Both the position numbers and the translations under genes were made by a program. The notes under the pieces were generated by a model. The model was not told the origin of the DNA and did not search any database. It saw nothing but the letters and a program-made list of their open reading frames with translations. From Pleurodeles waltl (lineage: Eukaryota; Chordata; Amphibia; Caudata; Salamandridae): a stretch of 64,000 nt of DNA. Shown here one piece after another: positions 1 through 9,919 of this stretch (its first letter is position 1; each line of letters opens with the position of its first letter). The stretch lies in NCBI RefSeq assembly GCF_031143425.1, contig NC_090447.1, positions 22,975,426 through 23,039,425 on the forward strand, written 5' to 3'.

Positions 1-623
1 CGCCTGGGTCAGGGCTGGCGTTAAGGGACATGTGGGCTCAAAATGAGCCCAGAGGTGCCCTCCCATGCCCCCAGGGACACCCCCTGCCACCCTTGCCCAC
101 CCCAGGAGGACACCCAAGGATGGAGGGACCCATCCCAGAGACATTAAGGTAAGTTCAGGTAAGTATATTTTTTTTACATTTTTTGTGGCATAGGGGGGCC
201 TGATTTGTGCCCCCCTACATGCCACTATGCCCAATGACCATGCCCAGGGGACATAAGTCCCCTGGGCATGGCCATTGGGCAAGGGGGCATGACTCCTATC
301 TTTACAATGACAGGAGTCATGTTGATGGGGGATGGGCGTCGAAAAAAAATGGCGCAAGTCGGGTTAAGACGATTTTTTCGACGCAACCTGACTTGCCCCA
401 TTTTAAGACGCCCATACGCCATTTTCCCCCTACGCCGGCGATGCCTGGTGTACGTGGTTTTTTTTCACGCACACCAGGCAGCGCCGGTCTGCTAGCGCCG
501 GCTAACGCCATTCAATAAATACGGCGCCCGCATGGCGCTTCAGAATGGCGTTAGCCGGCGCTAATTTTTTTGATGCAAAACTGCGTTAGCGCAGTTTTGC
601 GTCAAAAAGTATAAATACGGCCC
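1..623. mobile_element. Harbinger-type MITE, 3' part (left end outside window)
   Basis: This stretch matches, segment by segment, the right two thirds of the full element at 2744-3661, beginning at the equivalent of about 3048. It ends in AGTATAAATACGGCCC followed by TAA, a 3-bp duplication of the kind PIF/Harbinger elements make. Inside are several adjacent inverted repeats, for example around 224-286 (a CCCAATGACCATGCCC arm and its complement), around 290-320, and at 583-605 (CAAAACTGCG and its complement). It encodes no credible protein; the short open frames on both strands follow from the palindromes. Confidence 0.8.
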
Positions 624-626
624 TAA

Positions 627-1266
627 ATTTCCTCCAGGCTAAATATACTTTCACTAACTTCTCCCCCAGATTTACCAGATGCACTAACATTGGTCCTTTG
701 CACACTCTCACCTGTAGACTCAGAGGCACTTACACTGCTACCCACTATACTTACACTCATCTATTTTCCATCACCAAAGTAGTCTGTTTTCATTTTCCAT
801 AAAAGCTGATTTTCTTTTGACTTCTACCTCAGAAACCTATAACTTCACAACATTCCTCATATTCCAACAACCCATATTCTGTTATTTGCACCCATTCTGG
901 CATCACAGTAGTTTAACTTTCTCTTGGGCACTCTGCACTGTTTGCCTGGACACAGTAACATTATCCCACATACTCTGAACACAACAGTGCATCCAACTAG
1001 GAAAGATTTTAGTTACTGTTTGTCTGCCTTTCAAAGACAGGGACGGTACAACTTCTGAGGTTAAGTGTGATATACTAAAGCAGTGCCAAGTCTTGCCTTA
1101 CATAAACTGCTTCAGTACCCAAACCTGAAACAGGCCTGCTTGAATTTCCTTCTTAATAATCCTATAGGTTCTCTAAACAATTCTTTTGGATTCTAGTGAA
1201 TACCACACAACATCCAGCTGTGTAATTTTGAGTGAACTAAAAAAATGTTTATCTTGAAACTGTAAA
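627..1266. other. unassigned, no gene seen
   Basis: Moderately AT-rich sequence without a coding frame of note. It lies directly downstream (minus-strand sense) of the integrase-like fragment at 1267-1767, so it could be the decayed remainder of that retroelement. I cannot show this from motifs. Confidence 0.5.
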
Positions 1267-1767
1267 TCATTGCCTGACAATCAAAGTTTGGGCACGTCCT
1301 CCATCACAAAACTTCTCCAACAATCTTATAACTTGTTCTCTAGAAGTTTCCTTCACAAATGCAAATTGTATTGATTGTGAATAATCATCAATAAACAGTA
1401 TGATGCAACACAAATGCTGCAGTAGTTTCATAAATGGACCAGCAAAGTCAATGGCCAACTGTTCCCAAAGCCCCTCAAGTAGCAAAACTGGATTGAGAGG
1501 TGTTTGATTAACAATCCAAAACTTTCTTAATGGCAACAATTCGCTATAAGAGTTCACAAATCCTGATCTGCCCATGTCTGACCAACAGTAGTAGAGGGTA
1601 GTCTTGAAACACAAATGCCTCTCAGGAGTGTACTCTATCAACTTGCTTCTGAGAGAGACAGGAAATCTGCGATCTCTTAGAACAAAAGTTGCAGTGAACT
1701 GAGGGGCATAATTAACATTGTGTTCTGTCTCCCCTGCATCACTCAAGGAGGTGCAAGGGCAACACAA
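1267..1767 (-). pseudogene. retroelement integrase-core-like fragment
   Basis: The minus-strand frame carries WEQLAIDFAGPF, which resembles the first catalytic Asp block of rve-type integrases of Ty3/gypsy elements and their domesticated relatives. It is followed by a hydrophobic strand and an FIDDYS motif of the type usually seen about 15 to 20 residues further on. The second Asp block (S-D-N-G type) and the catalytic Glu are not present before the stop at 1267, so only the front of the catalytic core remains. The first 80 or so residues have no recognisable zinc-binding HHCC motif. No LTR is seen nearby. A domesticated integrase gene is less likely because the domain is incomplete. Confidence 0.45.
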
Positions 1768-1799
1768 CTACGAAGTCAGATTAATCAAGCCACACAAGA

Positions 1800-2247
1800 C
1801 CTCCTTATGTTGCCCCAGTGACTTGATAAATCTGGAGTAATGCAAGGCAGTGTAAATTGCTCCCTTGCGATACTCTGCCCCAGGGAGGTGTTCCAGTGGT
1901 GGAGCCTGGGTGTTTCCATGCCTCCAACCATGGATTTTGGCACATTATCAGTACACCTGGTACACCTGGGAATGCGTCAAAATGCCACGCCTTCCCATGG
2001 GATGTTTTTGTGCAGGAAGGTGCCCCTTCTTGCACAAAAACAATCCTGCCTGCAACGGAGGTACCTTTGCACCATGATGCAAGGGTACCAATCCCATATT
2101 TATACTTCTTTAGCACTGCATTTGTGTCATTTTTTGACAAAAAAGCAGCGCAAACTTGCAAAATACAATTGTATTTTGTAAGTTTGCGCCGTTTTTGCTT
2201 TAGAAAACTGCGCAAATGCGGCACTAAAAAAGTATAAATATGGGCCC
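1800..2247. mobile_element. Harbinger-type MITE fragment
   Basis: The right end reads AGTATAAATATGGGCCC followed by TAG, the same terminal motif as the MITEs at 1-623 and 2744-3661. The body differs. It includes a hairpin at about 2006-2040 (TTTTTGTGCA arms) and a long near-palindrome at 2144-2189 centred on ACAATTGT. A matching left terminus was not found, so the left boundary is approximate and the copy is probably truncated. Confidence 0.55.
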
Positions 2248-2250
2248 TAG

Positions 2251-2740
2251 TGTCTCAGGGTATGCTTAGGAGGCTTTTAGGGAGATATAAATACCCATCT
2301 ACAAAAGAGTGACCCCCCTCTCTGTTCACAAACTGCAGTTCCAAAACTACTACAGCAAAAATTTGCCAAAAATAGTCATAAGTGTTATGCAGCTGAGCCA
2401 TGGGAAAAGTCCATCACCACACATGGCCAATCACTGGTACTGCAACTCCCAGCCAGAGAAGGTGGAGGAGACAGGAGTTTTAACACCCATATAAAATAAT
2501 GTAAACTAAATCAGATTCTTTCAGTTTTTAAAATAAATATAATTGTTAAGAGATAAACATACATAGGATTATTGTTAACATATTTTATAATTTTTTAACT
2601 TATTATTTTAAAAACATTAAGCATATTAAACATTAGTTGAATATGTAAAATTATTCTTAAATATAAACACATTTTTATTTAATATATTTTATTTAAAAAA
2701 GTGTTATAAAGATTCGTTTTTGTAATTAATTTGTTGAAAA
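2251..2740. other. AT-rich, no feature seen
   Basis: Very AT-rich, especially from 2510. No coding frame or repeat terminus is recognised. Confidence 0.6.
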
Positions 2741-2743
2741 TTA

Positions 2744-3661
2744 GGGGCATATTTATACTCTGTTTGCGCCGGAATTGCGTAGTTTTTTTTTACGCAATTC
2801 CGACGCAAAACTAACTCCATATTTATACTTTGGCGTTAGACGCGTCTAGCGCCAAAGTCCATGGAGTTAGCGTCATTTTTTAGCGTGGACACCTACCTTG
2901 CGTTAATTATATGCAAGGTAGGCGTTCCCGTCTAAAAAATTGACTCCGAGGCATGTGCGGCGTATTTACACTCCCGGGCAAATTTCACGCCCGGGAGTGG
3001 GCGGGTCAAAAAAAATGACGTTAACCCGCTTTTGCACCGTTTTTTAACGCCTGCTCAGGGCAGGCGTTAAGGGACCTGTGGGCTCAGAATGAGCCCAGAG
3101 GTGCCCTCCCTTGCCCCCAGGGACACCCCCTGCCACCCTTGCCCACCCCAGGAGGACGCCCAAGGATGGAGGGACCCACCCCTGGGACATTCAGGTAAGT
3201 TCAGGTAAGTATATATATTTCTTTTTTGTGGCATAGGGGGGCCTGATTTGTGCCCCCCTACATGCCACAATGCCCAATGACCATGCCCAGGGGACAAAAG
3301 TCCCCTGGGCATGGCCATTGGGCAAGGGGGTATGACTCCTGTCTTTGCAAATACAGGAGTCATTTCAATGGGGGTTGGGCATCGTAAAAAACGGCGCAAA
3401 TCGGGTTGAGGCGATAATATTGCCTCAGCCTGACTTGCCCCATTTCTTGACGCCCAAGCTCCATATTCCCCTACGCCGGCGCTGCCTGGTACGTAATTTT
3501 TTTTCACGCACACCAGGCAGCGCCGCCGGCTAACGCCGGCTAACGTCATTGAATAAATACGGCGCCCGCATGGCACTTCAGAATGGCGTTAGCCGGCGTT
3601 AGATTTTTTGACGCAAAACTGCGTTAGCGCAGTTTTGCGTCAAAAAGTATAAATATGGCCC
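2744..3661. mobile_element. full-length Harbinger-type MITE (918 bp)
   Basis: The element starts GGGGCATATTTATACT and ends AGTATAAATATGGCCC, terminal inverted repeats of about 16 bp. It is flanked on both sides by TTA (2741-2743 and 3662-3664), the target duplication typical of PIF/Harbinger. The interior is a series of inverted repeats: 2767-2807 (GCGCCGGAATTGCGTAG type), 2832-2865, 3260-3330 and 3600-3645. The internal 3048-3661 part is repeated at 1-623. No transposase is encoded, so the copy depended on a Harbinger transposase in trans. Confidence 0.85.
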
Positions 3662-3664
3662 TTA

Positions 3665-4225
3665 GTGTTTAAAAATTAAAATATTATTACTTTAATAAAC
3701 ATTTAACTGTGTGAATTTACACACTGTAACATTTTATTTTATGTGCTCTAGGATAATAATAATTATTTATAAATAATTTACATTTATATTTTTAAATACA
3801 ATACTTTTATTTTAAAAGCTTAATGCACTTTTGACATTTTTCCTATACTTCACCACAGGGTGTTCTATGCCCCAGTGGTGTAAGCCTCTTTATAAAGGTG
3901 AAAAGTTACAAGTAGTAAATTTCTCTTCATCCCCTGGTTTCAGGCGCTGGAGGCACCTGAGCCTGCACCTAGGAAATAACTTTATACCTAGAAATGCTGA
4001 ATACCAAAAAGTAGTGAAGATGTAGAAGTAAATTTACACATGAGAAGATTTGCATGTGTAAATTTACTTTTGTGAAAAGAGCTCTTAATCTCTGGACATA
4101 CACACTTCACAAATTTTGGGGGTGAAGGCGACAGGCTAATGTTCAATTTGTTAACTTTATAAGTATTGCTGAGCAAGAAGTGATGTGTAGCACAGAAATT
4201 AAACCATGAACCAACCTATTTCAAA
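3665..4225. other. AT-rich gap with one perfect hairpin
   Basis: No coding frame is supported. The only clear structure is a perfect 17-bp inverted repeat, AAGTAAATTTACACATG at 4026-4042 and its complement at 4053-4069, with a 10-nt loop. Confidence 0.6.
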
Positions 4226-4229
4226 CTTG

Positions 4230-4414
4230 TGTTGTAACGAAAAGGTAAGAAGCGTCTTGAAGATTAAAACAAGTTTATTCCAATAAAGAGACCGCCGCTA
4301 TCACGTCCTCCGGCTCCGCAGCCTCCAACCGTTCTCCCACGCTTGAGAGCACGGGAGAACGTATAAGCTGGCACGCGGTAATGTCGCCGCGTGCCAAACC
4401 TCAAAGGACACAAC
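4230..4414 (-). repeat. gypsy 3' LTR (185 bp)
   Basis: It begins TGTTGTAACGAAAAGGTAAG and ends GGACACAACA, so the ends form TGTTG...CAACA. It matches the LTR at 9703-9914 along its length except for an internal loss of about 20 bp near 4350 and near 4290. Confidence 0.9.
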
Positions 4415-4450
4415 ATAACATCTCCCTTTTTTTTTTTTTTTTTTTTTTAA
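4415..4450 (-). promoter_or_regulatory. polypurine tract of the gypsy element
   Basis: On the minus strand a run of about 22 A residues is followed by GGGAGATGTTA immediately before the 3' LTR. This is the position and composition expected of the plus-strand primer (PPT) of an LTR retrotransposon. Confidence 0.75.
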
Positions 4451-4638
4451 ACCCCCACATCAGAGAAACATAACCCAACATTTAAAAATAACATAACATT
4501 AAACCACTAAACAATACTGGCGAATGTAACAATAACAACAAGTAGATTTCCTACTAACAGCAATGAGATTCCCTAAGTTTGAGCGGCAACCGTTTCATTC
4601 GAACAGATCTCCTAAGTGTTTGGGGCACTCCCAACTTA

Positions 4639-5269
4639 GGTGGTCATTCTGACCCTGGCGGTCTTTGACCGCCAGGGCGGAGGACCGCGGGAGCACCGCC
4701 GACAGGCCGGCGGTGCTCCAATGGGGATTCCGACCGCGGCGGTAAAGCCGCGGTCGGACCGGCACCACTGGCGGGGTCCCGCCAGTGTACCGCGGCCCCA
4801 TTGAATCCTCCGCGGCGGCGCAGCTTGCTGCACCGCCGCGGGGATTCCGACCCCCCCTACCGCCATCCAGATCCCGGCGGTCGGACCGCCGAGATCCGGA
4901 TGGCGGTAGGGGGGGGTCGCGGGGCCCCTGGGGGCCCCTGCAGTGCCCATGCCACTGGCATGGGCATTGCAGGGGCCCCCGTAAGAGGGCCCCTACATGT
5001 ATTTCACTGTCTGCTGCGCAGACAGTGAAATACGCGACGGGTGCAACTGCACCCGTCACACAGCTTCCACTCCGCCGGCTCGATTCCGAGCCGGCTTCAT
5101 CGTGGAAGCCTCTTTCCCGCTGGGCTGGCTGGCGGTCTGAAGGCGACCGCCCGCCAGCCCAGCGGGAAAGTCAGAATTACCGCTGCGGTCTTTCGACCGC
5201 GGAACGGTAACCTGACGGCGGGACTTTGGCGGGCGGCCTCCGCCGCCCGCCAAGGTCAGAATGAGGGCC
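4639..5269. mobile_element. GC-rich Harbinger-type MITE made of serial hairpins
   Basis: The ends are GGTGGTCATTCTGACC and GGTCAGAATGAGGGCC, flanked by TTA on both sides (4636-4638, 5270-5272). Nearly the whole interior is a string of adjacent inverted repeats. Examples are 4656-4676, 4694-4718, 4729-4757, 4766-4787, 4811-4841, 4848-4918 (about 30-bp arms), 4930-4980, 5001-5031, 5036-5059, 5065-5106, 5112-5172 and 5178-5209. It has no coding capacity; the open frames here arise from GC-rich palindromes. It lies inside the gypsy element's 3' region, so it is younger than that element. Confidence 0.85.
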
Positions 5270-5282
5270 TTATTAATGTTTA

Positions 5283-6388
5283 ACGCCAACCGTTCCTGAA
5301 CCATGCCATTTGACATCGCTCTACTACACCTTTTCATTCCACAGTCACTGTCGTCCCTCACCTTCACAGCTTTACTCACATTCCACCATTGACCACCCTC
5401 AACCATGATAGCATTACCACACACTCTCCTCACTGTAAACTGGACTCCCATAACAAGCTTCCCCTTTCCTCACAAAGGTCTGTAACTTGATGCGCACGAC
5501 ATCACCTGGTTGAAAAGAGCGTTCTTTTATAGAATTTTTCTGGTCATACCTAGCTTTCACCCTGTCCTGATTTTTCTTTACCTCACCCCTAACTTTATCC
5601 TTGTCCCCTCACCCCTCACCCCTAACTTTATCCTTGTCCACCGCATCAGGAAATTTACCCGACATGATCTTGGCTAACCAAGCTGGGAAAAGTTTAGACG
5701 TACTACGCCTACCTTTCAAAAGTTCAAATAGAGAGATTTTCGTCACTGAATGTGGTGTGGTACGATAAAACCACAACATCGAATTCACAGCTTCTTCCAC
5801 ATCCAATCTACTCGCTTTAGCCCACTTTATGCATTCTACAACCACTCTGTTCATTCTTTCGACTAAACCATTCGTTTGAGGATGGTACAGAGAACTCTTC
5901 AAATGTTTCACACCAGACTCTCTTAGAAAGGTTTCCATCTCATTGCTCACAAACTGTACACCATTATCTGAGATTAAATATTCCGGAAAACCTTCCCTCC
6001 AAAAGATCTCTTTGAGGAACTGAATGGCAGAACTTGCCGAAGGCTTAGGGAAAAACCGCACTTCTGGCCACTTACTGAAGTAATCCATCAGTACAAAGGC
6101 ATAGTGCATGTGACTAGGGAGAAAATTGAAGGGCCCAACCATATCAACCCCCACTTTAACCCAAGCCTTATCTGGTAAAGGTATGGGTTGTAATGGTGGC
6201 TTCACAACCTTCAACCCTTTTTCGGCACAATTGCACACAACACATCCATGAACAGCCCTTTCCACATCTTTATCCATAGAAGGCCACCAATAGAGCGCCC
6301 TGATCCGTCTTTTTGTCATGGTGCCACCAAGGTGCCCATCATGCACATGGTCCACCAATTTTTGTCTAACCTCGCACGGGGTACACAC
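5283..6388 (-). pseudogene. gypsy integrase (minus-strand pol, 3' part)
   Basis: The frame contains the zinc-binding region (HVHDGHLG, then CVVCN, an HHCC type) followed by the catalytic core. The three acidic positions are visible in VDMVGPF (Asp), LISDNGVQF (Asp) and GLVERMNR (Glu). A C-terminal region with GDVVRIK lies further left, beyond a stop at 5609 that falls in a small tandem duplication of CTCACCCCTAACTTTATCC (5582-5640). Integrase inserts the cDNA copy into the genome. The catalytic triad looks intact, but the frame is separated from RT/RNase H by a frameshift near 6345. The C-terminal tail then runs up to the MITE inserted at 5269. Confidence 0.85.
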
Positions 6389-7650
6389 TTATCATTCCTT
6401 AACACAATGCCATCCTCAATTGATAATTCATCACCCACCTTGGCATACGGTTGGATCTCTGAATTCAAATTCCTTTCCTTAGGCCAGCCGTTGACTATAT
6501 ACTGCTTAACCCTGGATAGCACCACATCATTGCTTTCAGCCATCTTCCATACCGTTTCCGTGCAGACTTTGGATTCATCAGCATCCACAGCCGCTATAAA
6601 ACAATCCTCCACATCATCCTCCACATCAACAGTACTTTCATCACTAATTGGTAAACGAGATAAACAGTCAGCTGTGAAATTATCTTTTCCTGGAATGTAT
6701 CTGACATGAAAGTCATACTGTAACAGTTTCGTGGTGAGGCGTGCTATACGAGGGGTTGTATAATTAATCTTGTCTCCATTCAAAATGTACACCAATGGTT
6801 TATGATCAGTTGGAACAACAAAGTTTCTCCCCCATATATAGCTTCTAAATTTCTAACTAGCCCAATAGCATGCTAGCAGCTCTTTCTCAATCACAGAGTA
6901 ATTGAGTTCTGACTCACATAAAACTCTAGAGGCATAACTAATAACCTTCTCATCCTTCCACATACCTTGAGACAGCACCGCACCCAACCCATACCTACCA
7001 GCATCAACAGTGATGGTGCACAATTGGCTGGGGTCATACGGACTCAATGGCCTAGCATCGACCAACTCCTGCTTGACCCTTTCGAATGTAGCTTGACACT
7101 CACTGTCCCATATGAACGGTACTTTGTTCTTGAGCAAGTTTGACAAAATCTTCATTTTGCTAGCATAATTGGAAATGAACCTAGAATAGTACTCACACAT
7201 GCCTACAAATGATCGCAACTCGTCTTTGTCCTTGGGATTAGGCGATTCCACAATCGCTTTTACCAAGCCGGGCCACGGTGCAACACCATCCCCAGACACA
7301 CAATGACCCACAAATTCTATCTTTTTCTTGTAAAACTCACATTTTTCTTTCCTTACACAGACGCCATATGACTGAATTTTTTTTAAGACAGATCTGATTT
7401 TCTCGTGATGACCTTCCAAATCCCTAGTATGAATCAAGACATCATCTTGGAAAACCAGAATGCCCTGTACTTCCCCCAACATTTTGTGCATGATGCGTTT
7501 AAACGCTGACGCAGCGGAGGCCAACCCAAATGGCATCCTGTAAAACTGGAAAGTGCCAAACGGAGAATTGAAAGCTGTGTAATGACGCGAATCCTCATCC
7601 AACCCCACCTGGTGATATGCTGATGCAAGATCTATTTTGGAAAACCACAT
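6316..7650 (-). pseudogene. gypsy reverse transcriptase and RNase H
   Basis: The frame opens with WFSKIDLASAYHQ, a core RT block, then MPFGLASAASAF and VFQDDVLI. The last is the catalytic Y/F-x-D-D box with both Asp residues kept. RNase H follows with ITVDAGRYGLGAVLSQ and EKELLACYWA, then the connection VPTDHKPL. The conserved YIPGKDNFTADCLSRLP at 6690 marks the junction to integrase. An in-frame TAG at about 6854 interrupts RNase H, and the frame is lost to a shift near 6345. Otherwise the domain is well preserved, pointing to a moderately young insertion. Confidence 0.88.
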
Positions 7651-7665
7651 AGAGCCTCTGAGCTC

Positions 7666-8883
7666 TTAGAGCAGGTCGCTAATCTTAGGTAAAGGATATG
7701 AGTCTACCCATATCTCCTTATTGAGACTCCTCAGGTCCACACATAAACGTAGGTCCCCATTTCGTTTCTGGGCAACCACCAATGGAGAAAGCCACAGACT
7801 GGACTCAATAGGCTCAATTACACCATTATTTTGTAGTTTGTGCAATTCAGCTTTAATATCGTCTTTTAGACTAAATGGCACCGACCTGACCTTATGTCTC
7901 ACTGGGACAGCCCGATCCTTTACCTTAATTTTGTGCTTGAAACCAGCAATCTTTCCCAAACCCTGTGCAAAAATGCTAGGAAACTCATCTTCAAATGGTG
8001 CCTTTGACTCTGAGTTCCCTACAACAAGGACTTGTTCTTTAGCACCAGGTTTCAACACCATGCCAAACAGCCCTTGGTGGTACCATCCTAAAATGTTCAA
8101 ACATTTACATGCCACATAAATTTTATCGAAGATCTTTTGATCCTTGAACTCAAGACTATCCTCTATGTAGCCTTCCAGGTCAATTTTCCTGCCCTCATAC
8201 GACACAGGTGATCTGTCGTGAGGCAATAACTTCCTATCACCCCAAAAATTGTGGAAGAGATCCGATGTGATCATAGTAATACGTGCCCCAGAATTCACCA
8301 ATAACCGAAGCCACTTATCACCTACCCGAATATCTACAAGAGGATCTACGCATTGGTTTTGATCTTTGACTCCACATACCTTTTCAGTGACCACCACAAT
8401 CCTATCCTGATAGGCCTTAACAAAAGAATCCTCTTCATTCTCCCCCTCTTCCTCTACCACCGTGGACACCTTAGCTTGCTTATTAAACATGGGTTGACAG
8501 ACTTTAGCAAAGTGACCTACTTTACTACACTTCCTACATACATCATTCTTTGCTGGACAACTTTTTCCATTCTTAAAGTGAGGCATGTTCCCACATCTAA
8601 AACATATGTTAGACGACCTGAAGAATGGATTGTCATATTTCCTCGAGTCGCCTTTCTTTACCGCACTCATTTCAATAACGACATTCACATGCATTTGATC
8701 AGCATCCTTCACCCCAGTACTTATTGAGAGTTCCTTTAGAGATATCTGTGTCAGTTCAATGCTTTTAGCTGTTTTAATGACATCTTCCAAGGTAGGATTG
8801 CCCATGGTAGGAAGCTTCTGCTGAATGTGCTTATTTGAGCAGTGACCGATAAACTGGTCCCTTATTAACTGGTCTGGATTCAC
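7666..8883 (-). pseudogene. gypsy nucleocapsid, protease and RT N-terminus
   Basis: In order on the minus strand: the end of the capsid-like region; two zinc knuckles (CFRCGNMPHF... and CRKCSKVGHFAKVC, the second a clean CX2CX4HX4C); a retropepsin-like protease; and the start of RT (VIEPIESSLWLSPLVVAQK, LRLCVDLRSLN). The protease active site reads LVNSGARIT, where the expected catalytic Asp of D-S/T-G is Asn, a change explained by one G-to-A transition in the codon. An in-frame TAA at about 7667 separates this part from the rest of RT, which continues in the same frame. The start is not a real initiation codon: the reading frame comes from gag through a small indel at about 8880. Confidence 0.85.
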
Positions 8884-9271
8884 ACTTCAAGGCCAATTGT
8901 CTCAGTGCACTGACATATGCGTCAACATCCTCACTTTGAGACTGCTGACGCTTGAAGAATTTGTGCCGCAAAACCACCAAACTCGGGAGTACATCAAACC
9001 TTGTGGACAACTTCTTGGTGGTCATATCATATTCATCAAGCTCCTCATCAGTTTGCGGCAGGTCCGGTAAGTGTTTGAAAATCTCTCTACCTTCATATCC
9101 CAAAGAATGTAAAAGAAGACACTTCTTCCTTTCAGGGTGAAAACGAGAGGCTCCAATAGCTCCTAGGTACGTCTCGAAACCATCAAACCATTGTCTCCAA
9201 GAGATGGGAGGGGCACCTGGAGTTTCCAAAAAAGGTGGTGGAGGATTAACAGGCTGCATAGTACAAATCAA
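8831..9271 (-). pseudogene. gypsy gag, N-terminal part
   Basis: The frame opens with ATG codons at 9271 and 9259 (the inner one, MQPVNPPPPF, is the likelier start). It carries a retrotransposon gag (capsid) domain with WRQWFDGFETYL and a C-terminal DVDAYVSALRQLALKCE motif, characteristic of the gypsy gag family. Gag forms the particle in which reverse transcription takes place. The frame is lost at about 8880 by a small indel, after which gag continues in the neighbouring frame toward the zinc knuckles. Confidence 0.8.
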
Positions 9272-9702
9272 GAGGCAGCAAAAAAAACTGAACTGAACAG
9301 GACGTGTTCAGATGAAAATTGTATCAATAAAAATAAAAAGAAACTGTAGCACTTTAATGCAATATAGCCGTATTTTTCCCCGTAGTCCCTGCTACAATGA
9401 TATAGTGTAGCGTTGATGATAATAACGTCCAATGTAAAAGTATTTTTTTGCTGTTATCCTTAATACTGTGGCCCAGTGTAGCATTGACAACAACTACATC
9501 CAAGATGGCACTTAAAATTGCCAACCACAGCACTTGCAGAGTCCCATTACAGTTGTATGCTGCCAATTAGTCACACGATCCTCCCCCAGCAGGGCTCCGA
9601 GATACCTTATGCATCCAGCAGGAAGAAGGCAGAGATTTCTCTACACTGTAATGCGTGGGTGCTTAGCGGCGGTCAAATGGCTCCCTCGTCGCCAAAATTC
9701 AA
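9272..9702 (-). other. gypsy 5' leader
   Basis: This is the untranslated region between the 5' LTR and gag on the minus strand. The LTR-proximal end holds the candidate primer-binding site (9677-9694). No other coding frame is supported. Confidence 0.6.
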
Positions 9703-9914
9703 TGTTGTAACGAAAAGGTAAGAAGCGTCTTGAAGATTAAAACAAGTTTATTCCATTAATATGCAGAGACCGCTGCTATCACGTCCTCCGGCTCCGCAGC
9801 CTCCAACCGTTCTCCCAAACTCGGGAGCACGGGAGAACGCGAAAGCCGGCAGCATGCGAAATAGGCTCGGCATGCGGTAATGTCGCCGCGTGCCAAACCT
9901 CAAAGGACACAACA
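9703..9914 (-). repeat. gypsy 5' LTR (212 bp)
   Basis: It starts TGTTGTAACGAAAAGG and ends GGACACAACA, matching the left LTR. It keeps a roughly 20-bp internal segment (around 9847-9870, CAGCATGCGAAATAGGCT) that the left copy lacks. Confidence 0.9.
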
Positions 9915-9919
9915 AATTG

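Larger units (their letters stand above)
4230..9914 (-). mobile_element. Ty3/gypsy LTR retrotransposon, nearly complete
   Basis: Two LTRs (4230-4414 and 9703-9914) in the same orientation enclose gag and pol on the minus strand in the standard gypsy order: gag, zinc knuckles, protease, RT, RNase H, integrase. Flanks are ACTTG (4225-4229) and AATTG (9915-9919), a 5-bp target duplication with one mismatch. A polypurine tract abuts the 3' (left) LTR. Just inside the 5' (right) LTR the minus strand reads TTGGCGACGAGGGAGCCA, a plausible primer-binding site; I do not assign the tRNA firmly. The coding region has a few stops and frameshifts and a MITE insertion at 4639-5269, so this copy is not autonomous. 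Confidence 0.9.

Noticed and set aside
207..518. Overlapping short frames on both strands
   Set aside because: Palindromic MITE sequence; the same frames reappear at 3067-3576 in the second copy.
1805..2224. 139-codon minus-strand frame
   Set aside because: It lies in a palindromic MITE; overlapping frames occur on the other strand and no motif is seen.
4595..5451. Arg/Pro/Gly-rich proteins on both strands
   Set aside because: They lie in the hairpin-rich GC-rich MITE and mirror each other on opposite strands, as palindromes do.
9518..9721. Short frame across the gypsy leader and LTR
   Set aside because: It crosses the primer-binding region and LTR border, on the strand opposite to the element's genes.
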